A DNA stretch of 64,000 nucleotides from Vibrio sp. MedPE-SWchi (GCA_001874155.1 MPDB01000001.1:620001-684000); one strand, 5' to 3'; positions 36,983 to 49,200 are shown, counted from the first letter of the stretch. Numbers and translations: made by a program. Notes: generated by a model from the letters alone, not told the origin.

Positions 36983-37504
36983 TTAGCGATAGCGCCCTTT
37001 CCTTGCGCCGCTCGCTTTCCCTGCGAGTGCTGCTAATGTCTTGTTTGTATTGGCATGGCAAATCGCTACACCGAGCGCATCGGCTGCATCGGCTTGTGGT
37101 TTTGCGGGTAACTTAAGCATATGTTGAACCATATGTTGAACTTGCGCTTTATCTGCACCACCTGTACCAACGACTGCCTGCTTAATAGAACGAGCTGAAT
37201 ACTCAAAGACAGGTAAGTCACAGTTCACCGCGGCAACAATGGCACTTCCCCTTGCCTGCCCCAATTTAAGGGCTGAATCTGGATTTTTAGCCATGAAGAC
37301 TTGTTCAATGGCAAACACCTCAGGTTGAAACTGAGTGATGATTTCAGAAACACCGGCGTAGATCTGTTTTAGCCGACCAGGTAGCTCTTTCTCAGACATT
37401 CGAATACAGCCACTGCCCAAATAGTGCAGGTGACGTCCCTGCTGAGAGATTACGCCATAGCCTGTGATTCGTGAACCTGGGTCTATGCCTAAAATTATTG
37501 TCAT
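36983..37504 (-). CDS. ruvC: Holliday junction resolvase RuvC
   Basis: Endonuclease of 173 residues that cuts Holliday junctions. The catalytic acidic residues are in LGIDPGSR (N terminus), FAIEQVFM, and the C-terminal [13 protein letters not shown]. Length as in E. coli (173). Here it is separated from ruvAB by the chemotaxis receptor gene, and the yebC gene often found before it is absent. Confidence 0.96.
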   Translation of the reverse strand: MTIILGIDPGSRITGYGVISQQGRHLHYLGSGCIRMSEKELPGRLKQIYAGVSEIITQFQPEVFAIEQVFMAKNPDSALKLGQARGSAIVAAVNCDLPVFEYSARSIKQAVVGTGGADKAQVQHMVQHMLKLPAKPQADAADALGVAICHANTNKTLAALAGKASGARKGRYR

Positions 37505-37635
37505 TAACTACTACCTAACCAAGTGGTTCCACTTTTCATTTTATCGCAAGTCGCATGATACCCAAGCTTTTATCTCACGATACTTTTATGCTCGTAATGT
37601 CTTCTGCACGGTATACGAAGCACGTACCTCAAATA

Positions 37636-37663
37636 CAAAAAATGCCCACTAATGGGCATTTTA
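37636..37663. terminator. Terminator between aspS and ruvC
   Basis: The stem AAAATGCCCA / TGGGCATTTT has a short loop and A/T runs on both sides. It separates ruvC from aspS upstream. Confidence 0.75.
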
Positions 37664-37758
37664 TTACTATCTATGTGTCGCTTATAAATCGAACGACACA
37701 CTAATTCACGGTTTGACACTCACAACCTCAACAACTGATCATGCCAATTGCCTATCGA

Positions 37759-39534
37759 TTATTCCGCGTCTTTCTGAGCTGCAGTCACGGCAATGGCAAG
37801 CTCTTCCAACGAAGCAGGGTTCGCAACACTTGGTGCATTAGTCAGTAGACACGCTGCTGCTGTTGTTTTAGGGAATGCGATAACATCACGGATGTTTTCA
37901 GTGCCACATAGCAGCATTGCCAAGCGATCAAGACCGAATGCTAAACCTGCGTGAGGTGGCGTGCCGTACTTAAGAGCATCAAGTAGGAAGCCAAACTTCT
38001 CTTGCTGCTCTTTCTCTTCGATACCTAGAATACCAAATACAGCCGTTTGCATTTCAGCGTTGTGGATACGTACAGAACCACCACCCACTTCATAACCGTT
38101 GATAACCATATCGTACGCGTCAGAGTTTACGGCAGCAGGGTTTGCTTTTAGCTCGTCTGCGTTAACACCCAGAGGTGACGTGAATGGGTGGTGCATCGCG
38201 TGCAGATTACCCTCACCATCTTCTTCAAACATTGGGAAGTCGACAACCCAAAGTGGAGCCCAAGCGGACGTATCTGTCAGCTCAAGATCAGTACCCAGCT
38301 TGATACGCAGTGCGCCCATTGCTTCAGCAACGATATTCGCTTTGTCAGCACCAAATAGGATAATGTCGCCACTTTCCGCTTCAGTACGCTCAAGAAGACC
38401 ATTCACTACGTCTTCATTAAGGAACTTAGCCACTGGAGATTGAACGCCTTCAAAACCCGCCGCGCGGTCATTTACTTTCATCCAAGCAAGACCTTTCGCA
38501 CCGTAAATACCTACGTACTTACCGTATTCATCAATTTGCTTACGTGACAATGAAGCGCCACCCGGTACACGAATAACCGCAACACGGCCTTTTTCATCGT
38601 TCGCTGGGCCAGAGAACACTTTGAAGTCAACGTCTTTCACAAGGTCTGCAACATCGACAAGCTCAAGAGGGTTACGTAGGTCTGGCTTATCAGAACCAAA
38701 GCGACGAATCGCCTCGGAGAAAGGCATCACAGGGAACTGACCTAGCTCAACATCCAACAGCTCTTTCCACATATCGTGTACTAGCTTCTCGGTGACATCA
38801 CGCACTTCTTGAGAAGACATGAATGATGTTTCGATATCGATTTGAGTAAATTCAGGCTGACGGTCAGCACGCAAATCTTCATCACGGAAACATTTTACGA
38901 TTTGGTAGTAGCGATCAAAGCCAGACATCATTAGAAGCTGCTTAAAAAGCTGTGGAGACTGAGGAAGCGCGTAGAAGCTGCCCTTGTGAACACGGCTTGG
39001 TACTAAGTAATCACGAGCACCTTCAGGTGTCGCTTTCGTCAGTACTGGCGTTTCGATATCTAGGAACAGGTTTTCATCTAGGAATCGACGAACAAAGCTA
39101 GAAGCGCGGGCACGTAACTTAATACGATCGCTCATTTCTGGACGACGAAGATCAATGTAACGGTACTTCAGGCGCTGTTCTTCAGAGTTAGTTTGGTTGA
39201 AGTCTAACGGCAATGCATCAGAGCGGTTGATGATCTCAAGGCCTTTCGCCAATAATTCAACTTCACCCGTCGCCATGTCTTTGTTGACTTGGCTTTCAGG
39301 GCGAACGCGTACTTCACCAGTGAATTTGATACAGAATTCATTACGCAGTTGACTTGCAACTTCGAATACATCGGCCATATCCGGATCGACAACAACCTGA
39401 ACAATTCCTTCGCGATCACGCATATCGATGAAAATAAGACCGCCTAAATCACGGCGACGGTTAACCCAGCCGCAAAGTTCTACAGTTTGTCCTGCAAGGG
39501 ACTTGTTCAGTTGACCACAGTAATGGGTACGCAT
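37759..39534 (-). CDS. aspS: Aspartyl-tRNA synthetase
   Basis: Class IIb synthetase of 591 residues. N-terminal OB-fold anticodon-binding domain (1-110, [23 protein letters not shown] read in part), motif 2 with [18 protein letters not shown], the bacterial insertion domain, and motif 3 [15 protein letters not shown]. Discriminating bacterial type by length. It charges tRNA-Asp. The 302-base region to the divergent yecE gene holds both promoters; I see no further element beyond a weak GGTGG/CCACC repeat near 39594-39610. Confidence 0.98.
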   Translation of the reverse strand: MRTHYCGQLNKSLAGQTVELCGWVNRRRDLGGLIFIDMRDREGIVQVVVDPDMADVFEVASQLRNEFCIKFTGEVRVRPESQVNKDMATGEVELLAKGLEIINRSDALPLDFNQTNSEEQRLKYRYIDLRRPEMSDRIKLRARASSFVRRFLDENLFLDIETPVLTKATPEGARDYLVPSRVHKGSFYALPQSPQLFKQLLMMSGFDRYYQIVKCFRDEDLRADRQPEFTQIDIETSFMSSQEVRDVTEKLVHDMWKELLDVELGQFPVMPFSEAIRRFGSDKPDLRNPLELVDVADLVKDVDFKVFSGPANDEKGRVAVIRVPGGASLSRKQIDEYGKYVGIYGAKGLAWMKVNDRAAGFEGVQSPVAKFLNEDVVNGLLERTEAESGDIILFGADKANIVAEAMGALRIKLGTDLELTDTSAWAPLWVVDFPMFEEDGEGNLHAMHHPFTSPLGVNADELKANPAAVNSDAYDMVINGYEVGGGSVRIHNAEMQTAVFGILGIEEKEQQEKFGFLLDALKYGTPPHAGLAFGLDRLAMLLCGTENIRDVIAFPKTTAAACLLTNAPSVANPASLEELAIAVTAAQKDAE

Positions 39535-39836
39535 AATGAATTTCCCAATCTCTCTATCGGTTTTATAAACCAGTTATCTAATTCCAAGCTGAAGGTGGTA
39601 GATTTCCACCCTACAGAGCAAAGGAATATTTATACGCGGAAACTCGCTTAAAATCGACCTTCCACACTCGAATTTGTTGTGTTTTATCTGGCTTTGCTGC
39701 TTTTTAGTACGCCAAGCGGGTAAATAATCATCAAAACCAAGAAAATTGTGCTAATTATATCTCGAAAGTACCGATTTCAGCAAAAGTCTCGTACAGTACT
39801 TTTTCTTAACTCACTTATTTGGAATACAGGGGTTTC

Positions 39837-40703
39837 ATGAGCAATCTACCTTTACGCCTTGGCTTAACGATGTGGTCGCATTCTGAGTGGCAACCAACCT
39901 TTTATGGGAAGGGAACCAAGCCAGCAGAAAGGCTCGAAAAATACGCCTCTGTCTTTCATTGTGTCGAAGGTAATACGACCTTCTACGCCACGCCTTCAAT
40001 GAGTACGGTGCGCAATTGGTACGACGCGTCTCATGACGATTTCCATTTCACCTTCAAACTGCCTCGCTTCATAACGCACCAGCAGCAGTTAAGGCATTGC
40101 CAAGCAGAGCTAACCGATTTTTTGAACACCATGGAACCACTGCATACCAGAATAGGCCAGTGGACCATTCAGCTGCCACAACACTTTGAACCTCGTTCTC
40201 TCGATACGCTAGAGCGGTTTTGTAAGCTCTTTCCAAAAGAAATGAAATTAGGGGTCGAGGTTCGTCACTTGGGCTTTTTCGACAAGGGTGACAATGAAAA
40301 GCGCTTCAACCACTGGTTGATCGAAAACAACATCAATCGAATTATCATGGATAGCCGCCCTGTCTTCTCTGCGCCTCCGACGACAGAAGCTGTGATTGAT
40401 GCGCACCAGAAAAAACCCAAAGTTCCCGTGCACGCGATCGCCACCGCCGATCAACCGATGATTCGCTTCATTGGGCACCCTGTTCAGGATACAAACGTTG
40501 AGTTCTTTCAACCCTGGCTGAAGAAGATCCCTGAGTGGATAGATCAAGGGAAGCAACCTTACGTCATGATCCACACGCCTGATAACGCCGAAGCGCCACA
40601 GCTTGCCAAGCGGCTTTATCAAACGCTCTCTGAGAATGCATTACTGCCTGAGTTAGAGGGTTTTCCAGCCCAGAAAGGTGACCATCAAATCTCAATGTTT
40701 TAA
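39837..40703 (+). CDS. yecE: DUF72 family protein YecE
   Basis: Predicted TIM-barrel protein of 288 residues, function unknown. Conserved DUF72 features include GLTMWSHSEW near the N terminus, VFHCVEGNTTFYATPS, and FHFTFKLPRFITH. The start at 39837 has CAGGGG upstream; the TTG at 39819 is rejected. It precedes cmoA and cmoB, the same grouping as in E. coli, and this conserved neighbourhood hints at a link with tRNA wobble modification, which is only an inference. Confidence 0.88.
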   Translation: MSNLPLRLGLTMWSHSEWQPTFYGKGTKPAERLEKYASVFHCVEGNTTFYATPSMSTVRNWYDASHDDFHFTFKLPRFITHQQQLRHCQAELTDFLNTMEPLHTRIGQWTIQLPQHFEPRSLDTLERFCKLFPKEMKLGVEVRHLGFFDKGDNEKRFNHWLIENNINRIIMDSRPVFSAPPTTEAVIDAHQKKPKVPVHAIATADQPMIRFIGHPVQDTNVEFFQPWLKKIPEWIDQGKQPYVMIHTPDNAEAPQLAKRLYQTLSENALLPELEGFPAQKGDHQISMF

Positions 40704-40847
40704 TCAAATTCGGACCAAAACTTCATCAAGTCTAAGTTTCGCTCCCCTCTCTTCGAAGTCTGGGTGACAGAAACGATTAAATTACGTAAAATACGCCACC
40801 CTTAAAATGGGGATAGGCCTTTCTATCCTCGGCATAGACAGTCATGA

Positions 40848-41585
<738 letters not shown>

Positions 41586-41744
41586 ACAGTCGTCATCCAT
41601 TTCAATTGGCCACCAACGATTGTTTTACCTTTTTATAACGGCACGACGGGAACTTTACACTCCAACTCGTGCCTTACTTTGCTTAGTAGTATTACGTTTA
41701 CTAATTACTTACAGAATTAAAGTAACACCAACAGGAACACACAC

Positions 41745-42716
41745 ATGTTCGATTTTGCAAATTTCTATCAACTCATCGCGAAAGATGATCGTCTTCAGCC
41801 ATGGCTTAATACACTTCCGCAACAGCTAACGGATTGGCAAAATGCAGAACATGGCGATTTCGATCGCTGGCTTAGAGCACTCAAGAAAATCCAATCAGGG
41901 AAGCCTGATACGATTGATTTAAAAGAGTCGGTGTCACTGTCAAACTCTACACCTTTAAGTTCTGGCGAAACGAAGAAACTTGAGAACCTACTCAAGACTT
42001 TCCACCCATGGCGTAAAGGCCCATACACAGTTCACGACATTCACATCGATACCGAATGGCGCAGTGACTGGAAATGGGATCGTGTTTTACCGCATATTTC
42101 ACCGCTCAAAAACCGCAATGTTCTAGATGTAGGCTGCGGTAACGGTTACCACATGTGGCGCATGCTAGGTGAACAAGCCCGTCTTTGTATTGGTATTGAC
42201 CCATCTCATCTATTTCTTGTGCAATTTGAAGCGATCAGAAAATTGATGGGCGATGACCAACGCACACACCTATTGCCACTTGGTATTGAACAAATGCCGA
42301 AGCTAGAAGCGTTTGATACTGTATTTAGCATGGGTGTGCTTTACCATCGCCGTTCACCACTCGATCATTTAATCCAACTCAAAGATCAACTCGTTTCTGG
42401 TGGAGAATTAGTACTGGAAACATTGGTCATTGAAGGTGACGCGAACACTGTATTAGTGCCAGTTGACCGTTATGCGCAAATGCGAAATGTCTATTTCTTC
42501 CCATCGGCACTCGCCCTAAAAGTTTGGCTAGAACAAGTTGGCTTTGAGGACGTTCGAATCGTTGACGAAAATACGACAACAACGGGTGAGCAACGCACGA
42601 CAGAGTGGATGACGCACAATTCACTGCCTGATTACCTTGATCCGAACGACCCAAGTAAAACTCGCGAGGGCCACCCTGCTCCGCGTCGTGCTATTTTAGT
42701 CGCAAAGAAACCATAA
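41745..42716 (+). CDS. cmoB: tRNA U34 carboxymethyltransferase CmoB
   Basis: Enzyme of 323 residues that transfers the carboxymethyl group of carboxy-SAM to 5-hydroxyuridine 34 in tRNA. SAM-binding motif [14 protein letters not shown], then [14 protein letters not shown] and [17 protein letters not shown] are family signatures; the N-terminal helical part (1-115) is also typical. Length as in E. coli (323). Confidence 0.96.
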   Translation: MFDFANFYQLIAKDDRLQPWLNTLPQQLTDWQNAEHGDFDRWLRALKKIQSGKPDTIDLKESVSLSNSTPLSSGETKKLENLLKTFHPWRKGPYTVHDIHIDTEWRSDWKWDRVLPHISPLKNRNVLDVGCGNGYHMWRMLGEQARLCIGIDPSHLFLVQFEAIRKLMGDDQRTHLLPLGIEQMPKLEAFDTVFSMGVLYHRRSPLDHLIQLKDQLVSGGELVLETLVIEGDANTVLVPVDRYAQMRNVYFFPSALALKVWLEQVGFEDVRIVDENTTTTGEQRTTEWMTHNSLPDYLDPNDPSKTREGHPAPRRAILVAKKP

Positions 42717-42849
42717 TTGACAATACTCTAACTTGTCTTTTATTCGATAAGATATATCTTCTGCTGACATAGGACGGAGAAGCTTAAAAATCCGCTCTAT
42801 CTCAGCAAAATCATAACTAACAATGCTCAATAGTCCTTTAAGGTTTTCA

Positions 42850-43599
42850 ATGTTTAAAAGATTAGCGCCAGTCCTCGCTCTAGGATTGCTTTCCGGATGT
42901 GCTCTTACTAATAGTGAGCAAAATCATCAAGAAACCCTATCTGCAATTAATGATTCAAACGCGCACCTCACTAACAGGCTTAACAATCTGGCCCTTTCCG
43001 TTAGCAATCAAATGGATTATGTCGAGAGCTTAGAATCGGAAATCGTCTACCTTCAAGAGCAGATTGAGCACGCGACCATTACGCTTTCACAAGCGAACTC
43101 TCCTGTCGTTGCCGCAGAAGAGGAAGAAGAAGTCGCACCGGCGCCAGCTAGTGAAGTATCACCACCTACGGATAAAATTGTATTAGGTGCAATTGAACGC
43201 GTTCATATCGACGCCATTAACCAGACGTTCGATGCCAGAATCGATACGGGTGCTGCCACCTCTTCATTAAATGCTATCGACATTGAGTATTTTGAACGAA
43301 ATGGGAACAACTGGGTTCGCTTTCACCTTGCTGATGGTGTTACAGAGTTAACAGACGAAAACTGGATAGAGCTTCCTATCGTTCGTTTTGTAAAAATTCG
43401 TCAATCAACCAGTGATAATGTTGAGCGTAGAGCCGTGGTCGAACTTTGGGTCAGAGTTGGCAAAATTCAAGAAAAAGCGCAATTTACGTTGGCAGACCGC
43501 TCTCAAATGAGTCATCCTATCTTACTAGGACGTGAGTTCATTCGCGACATCGCGTTAGTAGACATCAGTCGAAAGTACATACATACGGAAAGTAAATAA
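42850..43599 (+). CDS. Retropepsin-like lipoprotein (usually called ATP-dependent zinc protease)
   Basis: Lipoprotein of 249 residues: lipobox LLSGC (C17), a coiled-coil region (about 30-85), an acidic and Pro/Ala-rich linker (about 88-107), and a C-terminal domain with the aspartic-protease motif DTGAATSSL (D132) and the late ILLGREF motif that closes a retropepsin fold. There is no HExxH zinc motif, so the common zinc-protease label looks wrong. A single DTGA implies action as a dimer. I chose the ATG at 42850 (AAGG upstream); ATG 42823 would spoil the signal peptide. First gene of a three-gene unit, 16 bases before the next. Substrate unknown. Confidence 0.82.
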   Translation: MFKRLAPVLALGLLSGCALTNSEQNHQETLSAINDSNAHLTNRLNNLALSVSNQMDYVESLESEIVYLQEQIEHATITLSQANSPVVAAEEEEEVAPAPASEVSPPTDKIVLGAIERVHIDAINQTFDARIDTGAATSSLNAIDIEYFERNGNNWVRFHLADGVTELTDENWIELPIVRFVKIRQSTSDNVERRAVVELWVRVGKIQEKAQFTLADRSQMSHPILLGREFIRDIALVDISRKYIHTESK

Positions 43600-43615
43600 A
43601 AACAATAGGTAGTTT

Positions 43616-45121
43616 ATGACTTCAAAAATACCATTTTATCTATCAGTCGCTCTTCTGATAGTTGCAGGGATTGCATTGAGTATTATGAGACATGATACTT
43701 ACGGTGTGCCTTGGACCCCAGGAGAAACACGTCAAGTTTGGGACATCGAGGCTCGCGTAGAGTTTACAGCTCAAAACAAGCCCGTTAAAGCATCACTTGC
43801 AGCGCCACTTACTCAAGCTGGTTATACGCTCATTAGTGAATCTGCATCGTCACCAGGTTACGGCGTATCTTATCTTAATACAGACTCTGGCCGTCGTGCA
43901 GAGTGGTCCATTCGCCAGGCTAGTGGTTCTCAAACCATTTACTACAAAACTCAGTTCTTAGTTGACCCTCAAGCCGTTGTTCAAGACACGCAGCCAACGG
44001 ACGAAATAGTAAAACCAACTTTTGATGGCCCAATGGAAGCCGCTGCGAATGCACTCATTGAGCGAGCAAACCAGCGCTCAGCCGATGACGTAACCTTCAC
44101 TCGTGAGCTTATCAAAACACTTAACGACAGTGAAAGTCAGAACTCCGCATTGGTTCTAAATCGTTTATCCAAGGTTGAAGCCGTTGATAAGCTACTGGCT
44201 TACGCTCAGATCCCAAGTAAAGTTGTTGGGGTTATCGAGCTAGAAGATGGGCGTCGCCGTCAAAGTATTCAGCAAATGAACCAAGTATGGGATGGCAAAA
44301 AGTGGGAGCTGTTTAATCCAACATCCGGCACTCCTGAAACCCAAGAAAACTTGCTCATCTGGGATGAGTCTAACGTATCGCTTCTTGATATCGTTGGCGG
44401 CCAAAATAGCCAAGTTCATTTCTCGATGATTGCGCAGGAAGTGTCCCCTAAGCAGGCGACAAACGACAAGGTCGAATCTGATGGTCTATTGAACATTTCG
44501 ATTCACAGCCTTCCTCTTGAAGAACAAGCGATGTTTAAAACCATCATGCTGATCCCAATTGGTGCGCTACTGGTTGTATTCCTTCGCGTCATTGTCGGTC
44601 TAAAAACATCGGGCACGTTCATGCCGGTTCTTATCGCGGTCGCGTTTGTACAAACGCAACTCGTGACCGGTATCGTTGGATTCTTGCTGATAGTTGGTAC
44701 AGGTTTGGTTATACGAAGTTATCTCTCCAAGCTAAACCTTTTGTTAGTTTCTCGAATATCCGCTGTCATCATCACCGTTATCATGATCATTTCAATCTTT
44801 ACGGTCATTGCGTTCAAGATTGGTCTGACTGAAGGTCTATCGATTACGTTCTTCCCTATGATCATTCTATCTTGGACGATCGAACGTATGTCTATTCTTT
44901 GGGAAGAAGAAGGTCCTAAAGAAGTCGTTCTTCAAGGTGGTGGCTCATTGCTAACTGCGGTACTCGTTTACCTCGCAATGACAAACAGCTACGTACAGCA
45001 CCTTACGTTTAACTTTATTGGTCTACAGCTGATTGTACTCGCAGCTATCTTGCTACTTGGTACCTACACAGGTTACCGCTTGACTGAGCTACGTCGCTTT
45101 AAACCACTAGCGGAGGACTAA
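43616..45121 (+). CDS. Inactive transglutaminase-like protein with seven-helix membrane domain
   Basis: Membrane protein of 501 residues: N-terminal helix (about 6-24), a large periplasmic region (about 25-300) of the transglutaminase-like type, then about seven transmembrane helices (about 308-490). The whole protein has no cysteine, so the Cys-His-Asp triad is missing and the transglutaminase fold must be a binding module. This matches the 'inactive transglutaminase fused to 7 transmembrane helices' family. It lies 16 bases after the retropepsin-like gene and two bases before the ATP-grasp gene, a tight operon. Its role is not known; a docking or transport part for a peptide-like product is possible. 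Confidence 0.82.
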   Translation: MTSKIPFYLSVALLIVAGIALSIMRHDTYGVPWTPGETRQVWDIEARVEFTAQNKPVKASLAAPLTQAGYTLISESASSPGYGVSYLNTDSGRRAEWSIRQASGSQTIYYKTQFLVDPQAVVQDTQPTDEIVKPTFDGPMEAAANALIERANQRSADDVTFTRELIKTLNDSESQNSALVLNRLSKVEAVDKLLAYAQIPSKVVGVIELEDGRRRQSIQQMNQVWDGKKWELFNPTSGTPETQENLLIWDESNVSLLDIVGGQNSQVHFSMIAQEVSPKQATNDKVESDGLLNISIHSLPLEEQAMFKTIMLIPIGALLVVFLRVIVGLKTSGTFMPVLIAVAFVQTQLVTGIVGFLLIVGTGLVIRSYLSKLNLLLVSRISAVIITVIMIISIFTVIAFKIGLTEGLSITFFPMIILSWTIERMSILWEEEGPKEVVLQGGGSLLTAVLVYLAMTNSYVQHLTFNFIGLQLIVLAAILLLGTYTGYRLTELRRFKPLAED

Positions 45122-45123
45122 AT

Positions 45124-46101
45124 ATGTTTTCACAATTTACGTCTCCGAGTAAGTTACGCCATAAGGGTATTATGGGCATGAATCAACGTAACCATAGCTT
45201 CATCGCTCGTTACAATGATCGCTCTAAATACCCGCTAGTGGACGACAAGCTTAAAACGAAAATCATCGCTGAACAGGCTGGGTGTACAACACCCGCTTTG
45301 ATTGGCGTGATCAGTCATCAAGCCGAAGTGAAAAGTATCCATAAGATGGTGCTAAATTGGCCAGGCTTTGTTATTAAACCGGCTCAAGGGAGTGGTGGTA
45401 AGGGTATCCTTGTGATTATTTCTCACAAAGACGGTGTCTATACTAAACCTTCAGGTGACACAGTCGGCAAAGAAGATGTAGAAAGACACATCAGTAACGC
45501 GTTGGCTGGTCTGTTTTCTCTTGGCGGCAAGAACGATGTTGCTGTAGTAGAAAACCTGATTAAATTCGACTCTTGCTTTGATGGCTATAGCTTCGAAGGT
45601 GTGCCGGATGTTCGTATTATCGTATTCAAGGGTTACCCTGTCATGGCGATGATGCGTTGCTCTACAGCCGCTTCCGATGGCAAAGCTAACCTTCACCAAG
45701 GGGCGGTGGGAATCGGAATCGATATTGCGACAGGCAGAGCCGTGCGCGCTGTTCAATTTGATAAACCCATCACGCACCATCCAGATACCGATCAAGAGCT
45801 TAGCCAGCTTCAAGTCCCTCACTGGGAAAAGCTTCTAACACTCGCTTCGAGTGCTTGGGAAATGACGGGGCTTGGGTACATGGGAACCGATATGGTTCTT
45901 GACCAAGAAGAGGGCCCTATGGTTCTCGAGCTGAACGCTCGTCCAGGCCTTGCTATCCAGATCGCCAATGGTGCAGGTTTACTGCCGCGTCTTCATCATA
46001 TCGAATCACTAGGAACGCCAGCCGAGTATCCAAAACCGGCTGAACGAGTCGCTTACGCTGCGAAGCAATTTGGTATCTTTAGCGATAAGATCCCAGAGTA
46101 A
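45124..46101 (+). CDS. ATP-grasp ligase, alpha-L-glutamate ligase-like
   Basis: Cytosolic enzyme of 325 residues with the ATP-grasp fold: nucleotide loop VIKPAQGSGGKGI (about 80-92), PDVRIIVFKGYPVMAMMRCS, NLHQGAVGIG, and the Mg-binding MVLELNARPGL near the C terminus. It is annotated in databases as an alpha-L-glutamate ligase homologue or sugar-transfer-associated ATP-grasp; it would join a carboxylate to an amine using ATP, substrate unknown. It is the last gene of the retropepsin/transglutaminase trio, two bases after the membrane gene, and is followed by a bidirectional terminator. Confidence 0.82.
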   Translation: MFSQFTSPSKLRHKGIMGMNQRNHSFIARYNDRSKYPLVDDKLKTKIIAEQAGCTTPALIGVISHQAEVKSIHKMVLNWPGFVIKPAQGSGGKGILVIISHKDGVYTKPSGDTVGKEDVERHISNALAGLFSLGGKNDVAVVENLIKFDSCFDGYSFEGVPDVRIIVFKGYPVMAMMRCSTAASDGKANLHQGAVGIGIDIATGRAVRAVQFDKPITHHPDTDQELSQLQVPHWEKLLTLASSAWEMTGLGYMGTDMVLDQEEGPMVLELNARPGLAIQIANGAGLLPRLHHIESLGTPAEYPKPAERVAYAAKQFGIFSDKIPE

Positions 46102-46160
46102 ACACGCAACAATAAGGGCTTTGATTTTATAGATGGGCTCTGATAACAAGCTTTGACACA

Positions 46161-46190
46161 AAAAATGCCTTCCACTTGGAAGGCATTTTT
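46161..46190. terminator. Bidirectional terminator between the ATP-grasp gene and mukB
   Basis: The stem AAAAATGCCTTCCA / TGGAAGGCATTTTT has T-runs in both directions. It ends both converging transcripts. Confidence 0.88.
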
Positions 46191-46224
46191 ATATCAGCGA
46201 AACACTAACTAACAGAGAGCTCAC

Positions 46225-49200
46225 CTATAAAGACGAACCTTCTGCCAACTCTTCCGCTTCAATCGCATCTAACAGTGGGGTCTGCTTTGGTGTCTGACCA
46301 AAGCCACGCAAGCCAACGACATGCACGTGCTCATGATCTTTAAATATCTTACGCACCAACTTATAGGTGGTCCCCTTCTCTGGGCTGATGTTCTCAGGGG
46401 CAGCAATAAGTAACTGCATATCTAGGCGATCACACAGCTCAAACAGCGTGGAGATAGACTTACTATCCAATCGTGCCGCTTCATCCAGGAACAGTAAGCG
46501 ACAAGGTACGATATCTTTACTGCGTAGGCGGCGCGACTCTTCTTCCCAGCTTTGAATGACCATCAATAGAATAGATTGCCCTGTACCAATCGCCTCACCC
46601 GTTGATAGCGCTCCTGATTCTGCCTGTAGCCAGCCATCAGAACCACGGTTCACTTCAACACTGAGCTCTAGGTAGTTGCGATAATCGAGCAGTTCCTCAC
46701 CCAAAACTTGAGGCGAACGTTGCCCCATATCAATATGAGGGTTCACACGTTGGAACAATTTGGCCATCGCTTCTGAGAAGGTAAATCGTGTGCTTTCAAA
46801 CAGATCTTTGTGCTGCGTTTGTTGATCTGAAAGCCCTGCCAATAAAATTTCATGGCTTTCTCTTACTTTCACATTAAGGCGAACACCTTTGACCTGACCA
46901 AACCCAATGTTCGATAAGCCTTGGTTTAGCATACGAATGCGATTTTGCTCTCGTAAGATGGTTTTCTTAATGATATTGGCAACAGAGTCTGAGCTGATCG
47001 CTAAGCGGTTTTCACGCAGTGTTAACTCTTCCGTTAGTCGAGCAAGTTCAACTTCCATCTCTTCAATGGCTTCAACAGGATCGTCTGTGCGGATAATATC
47101 CTGACGAATTCGCTCGCGAAGGTGCTGATACACCGCAATGTAGAAAAGAACTTTACGCTCTGGATGCGCGTTGTCTTCCGAAAGACGCAATGCATCTCTC
47201 AGGTCATCGTTGCCTGCAACGGCTAAACGAAGCGCGCCCAACGATTTGTCAGACATAGAACGAAGCTCACCTGCTGAAAGGTAAGCAAGTTCGCGTTTAT
47301 GTAAGCGGCGCTCCACATCATTCTCACGAGCCAAACGCAACACCGAACACCAACCCGCTTTCGCAGCAACCACGAACGTGCGCAGTTCGACATACTCTTT
47401 CTGAACCTTTCTAAGGCGCTTGCTCAGCCCTTTCATCTCTAATTCAGTCGAAGTGATCGTACGGTCACACTCACTCTTTCTATTTCGAGTGGTATGCAAT
47501 TGTTCATGAAGTTCATCTTTACGACGCTGAGCACGCTCCAATGACTCTTCATCTGCGCTAACGCCATACTCTTTAAGCTCTTGCTTAAATTCTTGTACCG
47601 TCTCTTGCTTCGCTTGATGCGAGCTTTTCAGTGATGCTAATACTTGCTGGTACTGGCTCATTTGGCCTTGTACCTGCTTGTACTCTTCACGGTGTCTTGT
47701 TCGAGCGCGTTCCGCATCAACTAGCTTCAATTTAAGCTGTTCACTTAGCTCACTGCTTTTACTTAGCAGGTCAACGGAATCGGAATAGGCGAAATACTGG
47801 CGACGCTCTACTAAGTCAGAGACGGCAAAGATCTGAGCTTTTAGAGTCTGAAGCTTTTCATCCGCGTGTTTGTAGTCACTCGCAAGCACGTCAAATTGCT
47901 CTGGATCACTCTCTAACGCATTCACAACGTTAGACAGTTGCTTCGCATTTTGACCGTGGTTGGTTAAAAATGCCTTCGCTTCACTAAGTGTTGCCACTTT
48001 GGTTTCGAGTTCTTCAAAGCGGGCACTGAGTTCTTCATCTTCAATCAGCGCCATCATTGGTGCTAGCTTGTCTAAAACAGTAAGTGCGTGCTTACTTGCT
48101 TGACGTTGAGTGCTAAATTGCTGCTCTTTCGCTTCTAGATCGGAAAGTGTGCGAACAATGGTATTTAACAAATCTTTTTGCTTAACCAACGCTTGTTCTG
48201 GATCGTGCTCAAATGCGATTTGTATATGAGAAGAGACAAATCGGTTGAAACTTTGGTATAGACGCGCCAATTTTTGTGAATCAAACGCTGCCTTAGCGTG
48301 GTTCTCGACGACTTCTTCACGTTCATCACGAAGAAGCTCTAATCGCTGCTCTCGTGCTGCACGGCCAAACAGAGGGATCTCAGGAAGACGTGAGTAGCGC
48401 ATCTGTCGTTCGTTAAGCAAAACGCACACAGCGCCTTCAAGTTCATCGGCATTAAATGAACTGTCATCAAACGCATCAATGTCACCCTCAATGATGTACA
48501 GATCTTCTGGACAGTCTTCGAGGTCAACCAGCTTTTCTTTAATATCGGTGAGGTCGGAAACCACGATCGCATGACGAGCAGGCCCGTACATGGCACTGAA
48601 ATACGGTGCATCATCAATGGTAATATCATCATAGATCTCTGACAGCAATACGCCACCGAGTGTGTCTGCTAAGCCCTTTAGGCGAGGGTCATTTGAGCCA
48701 CCAGGCGACGCAAGACGTTCGATATCAGAATCTAGTTCCGCGCGGCGCTGAGCAAGTTTATCTTTTTCTAACGATAAGGTTTTCTCTTGCTCTAACACCT
48801 GCTGCATTTGATGCATCACAGCATGACTGTCATACAACTCGGCGTCACTTTGCTCTTTCAATGACGTAAGCGCATCATTTGCCGCAATCCAATTCGGAGC
48901 GATACCCTCTAGCTTCTTGATCTCATCTTGAACAATCTGCTGCTTGTTACGCTGATCGCTGCGCTGCTCTCGCAGTTCCTCTAAAGAAAATTCTAGGTTT
49001 TCAATCTGTTCAGAGTGATGTTCACGCTCTTGCTCTAGCGTCGTTTCATCAACAAGCTCAACGTTGAACTGTTTTTGATACTCGGCAATTGAGGTGAGTA
49101 GCTGCTTCTGTTGGGCAATTTGACGCTCAACATCTCGATACTGTGCCTTCCACTGCTGTTCATTCTGGCGAGTCTGCTCTGCATCGCGCGCTTGTTGTAA

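Noticed and set aside
42823..42849. Earlier ATG for the retropepsin-like lipoprotein
   Set aside because: It would add nine residues before the signal peptide, and the ribosome site AAGG fits the ATG at 42850.
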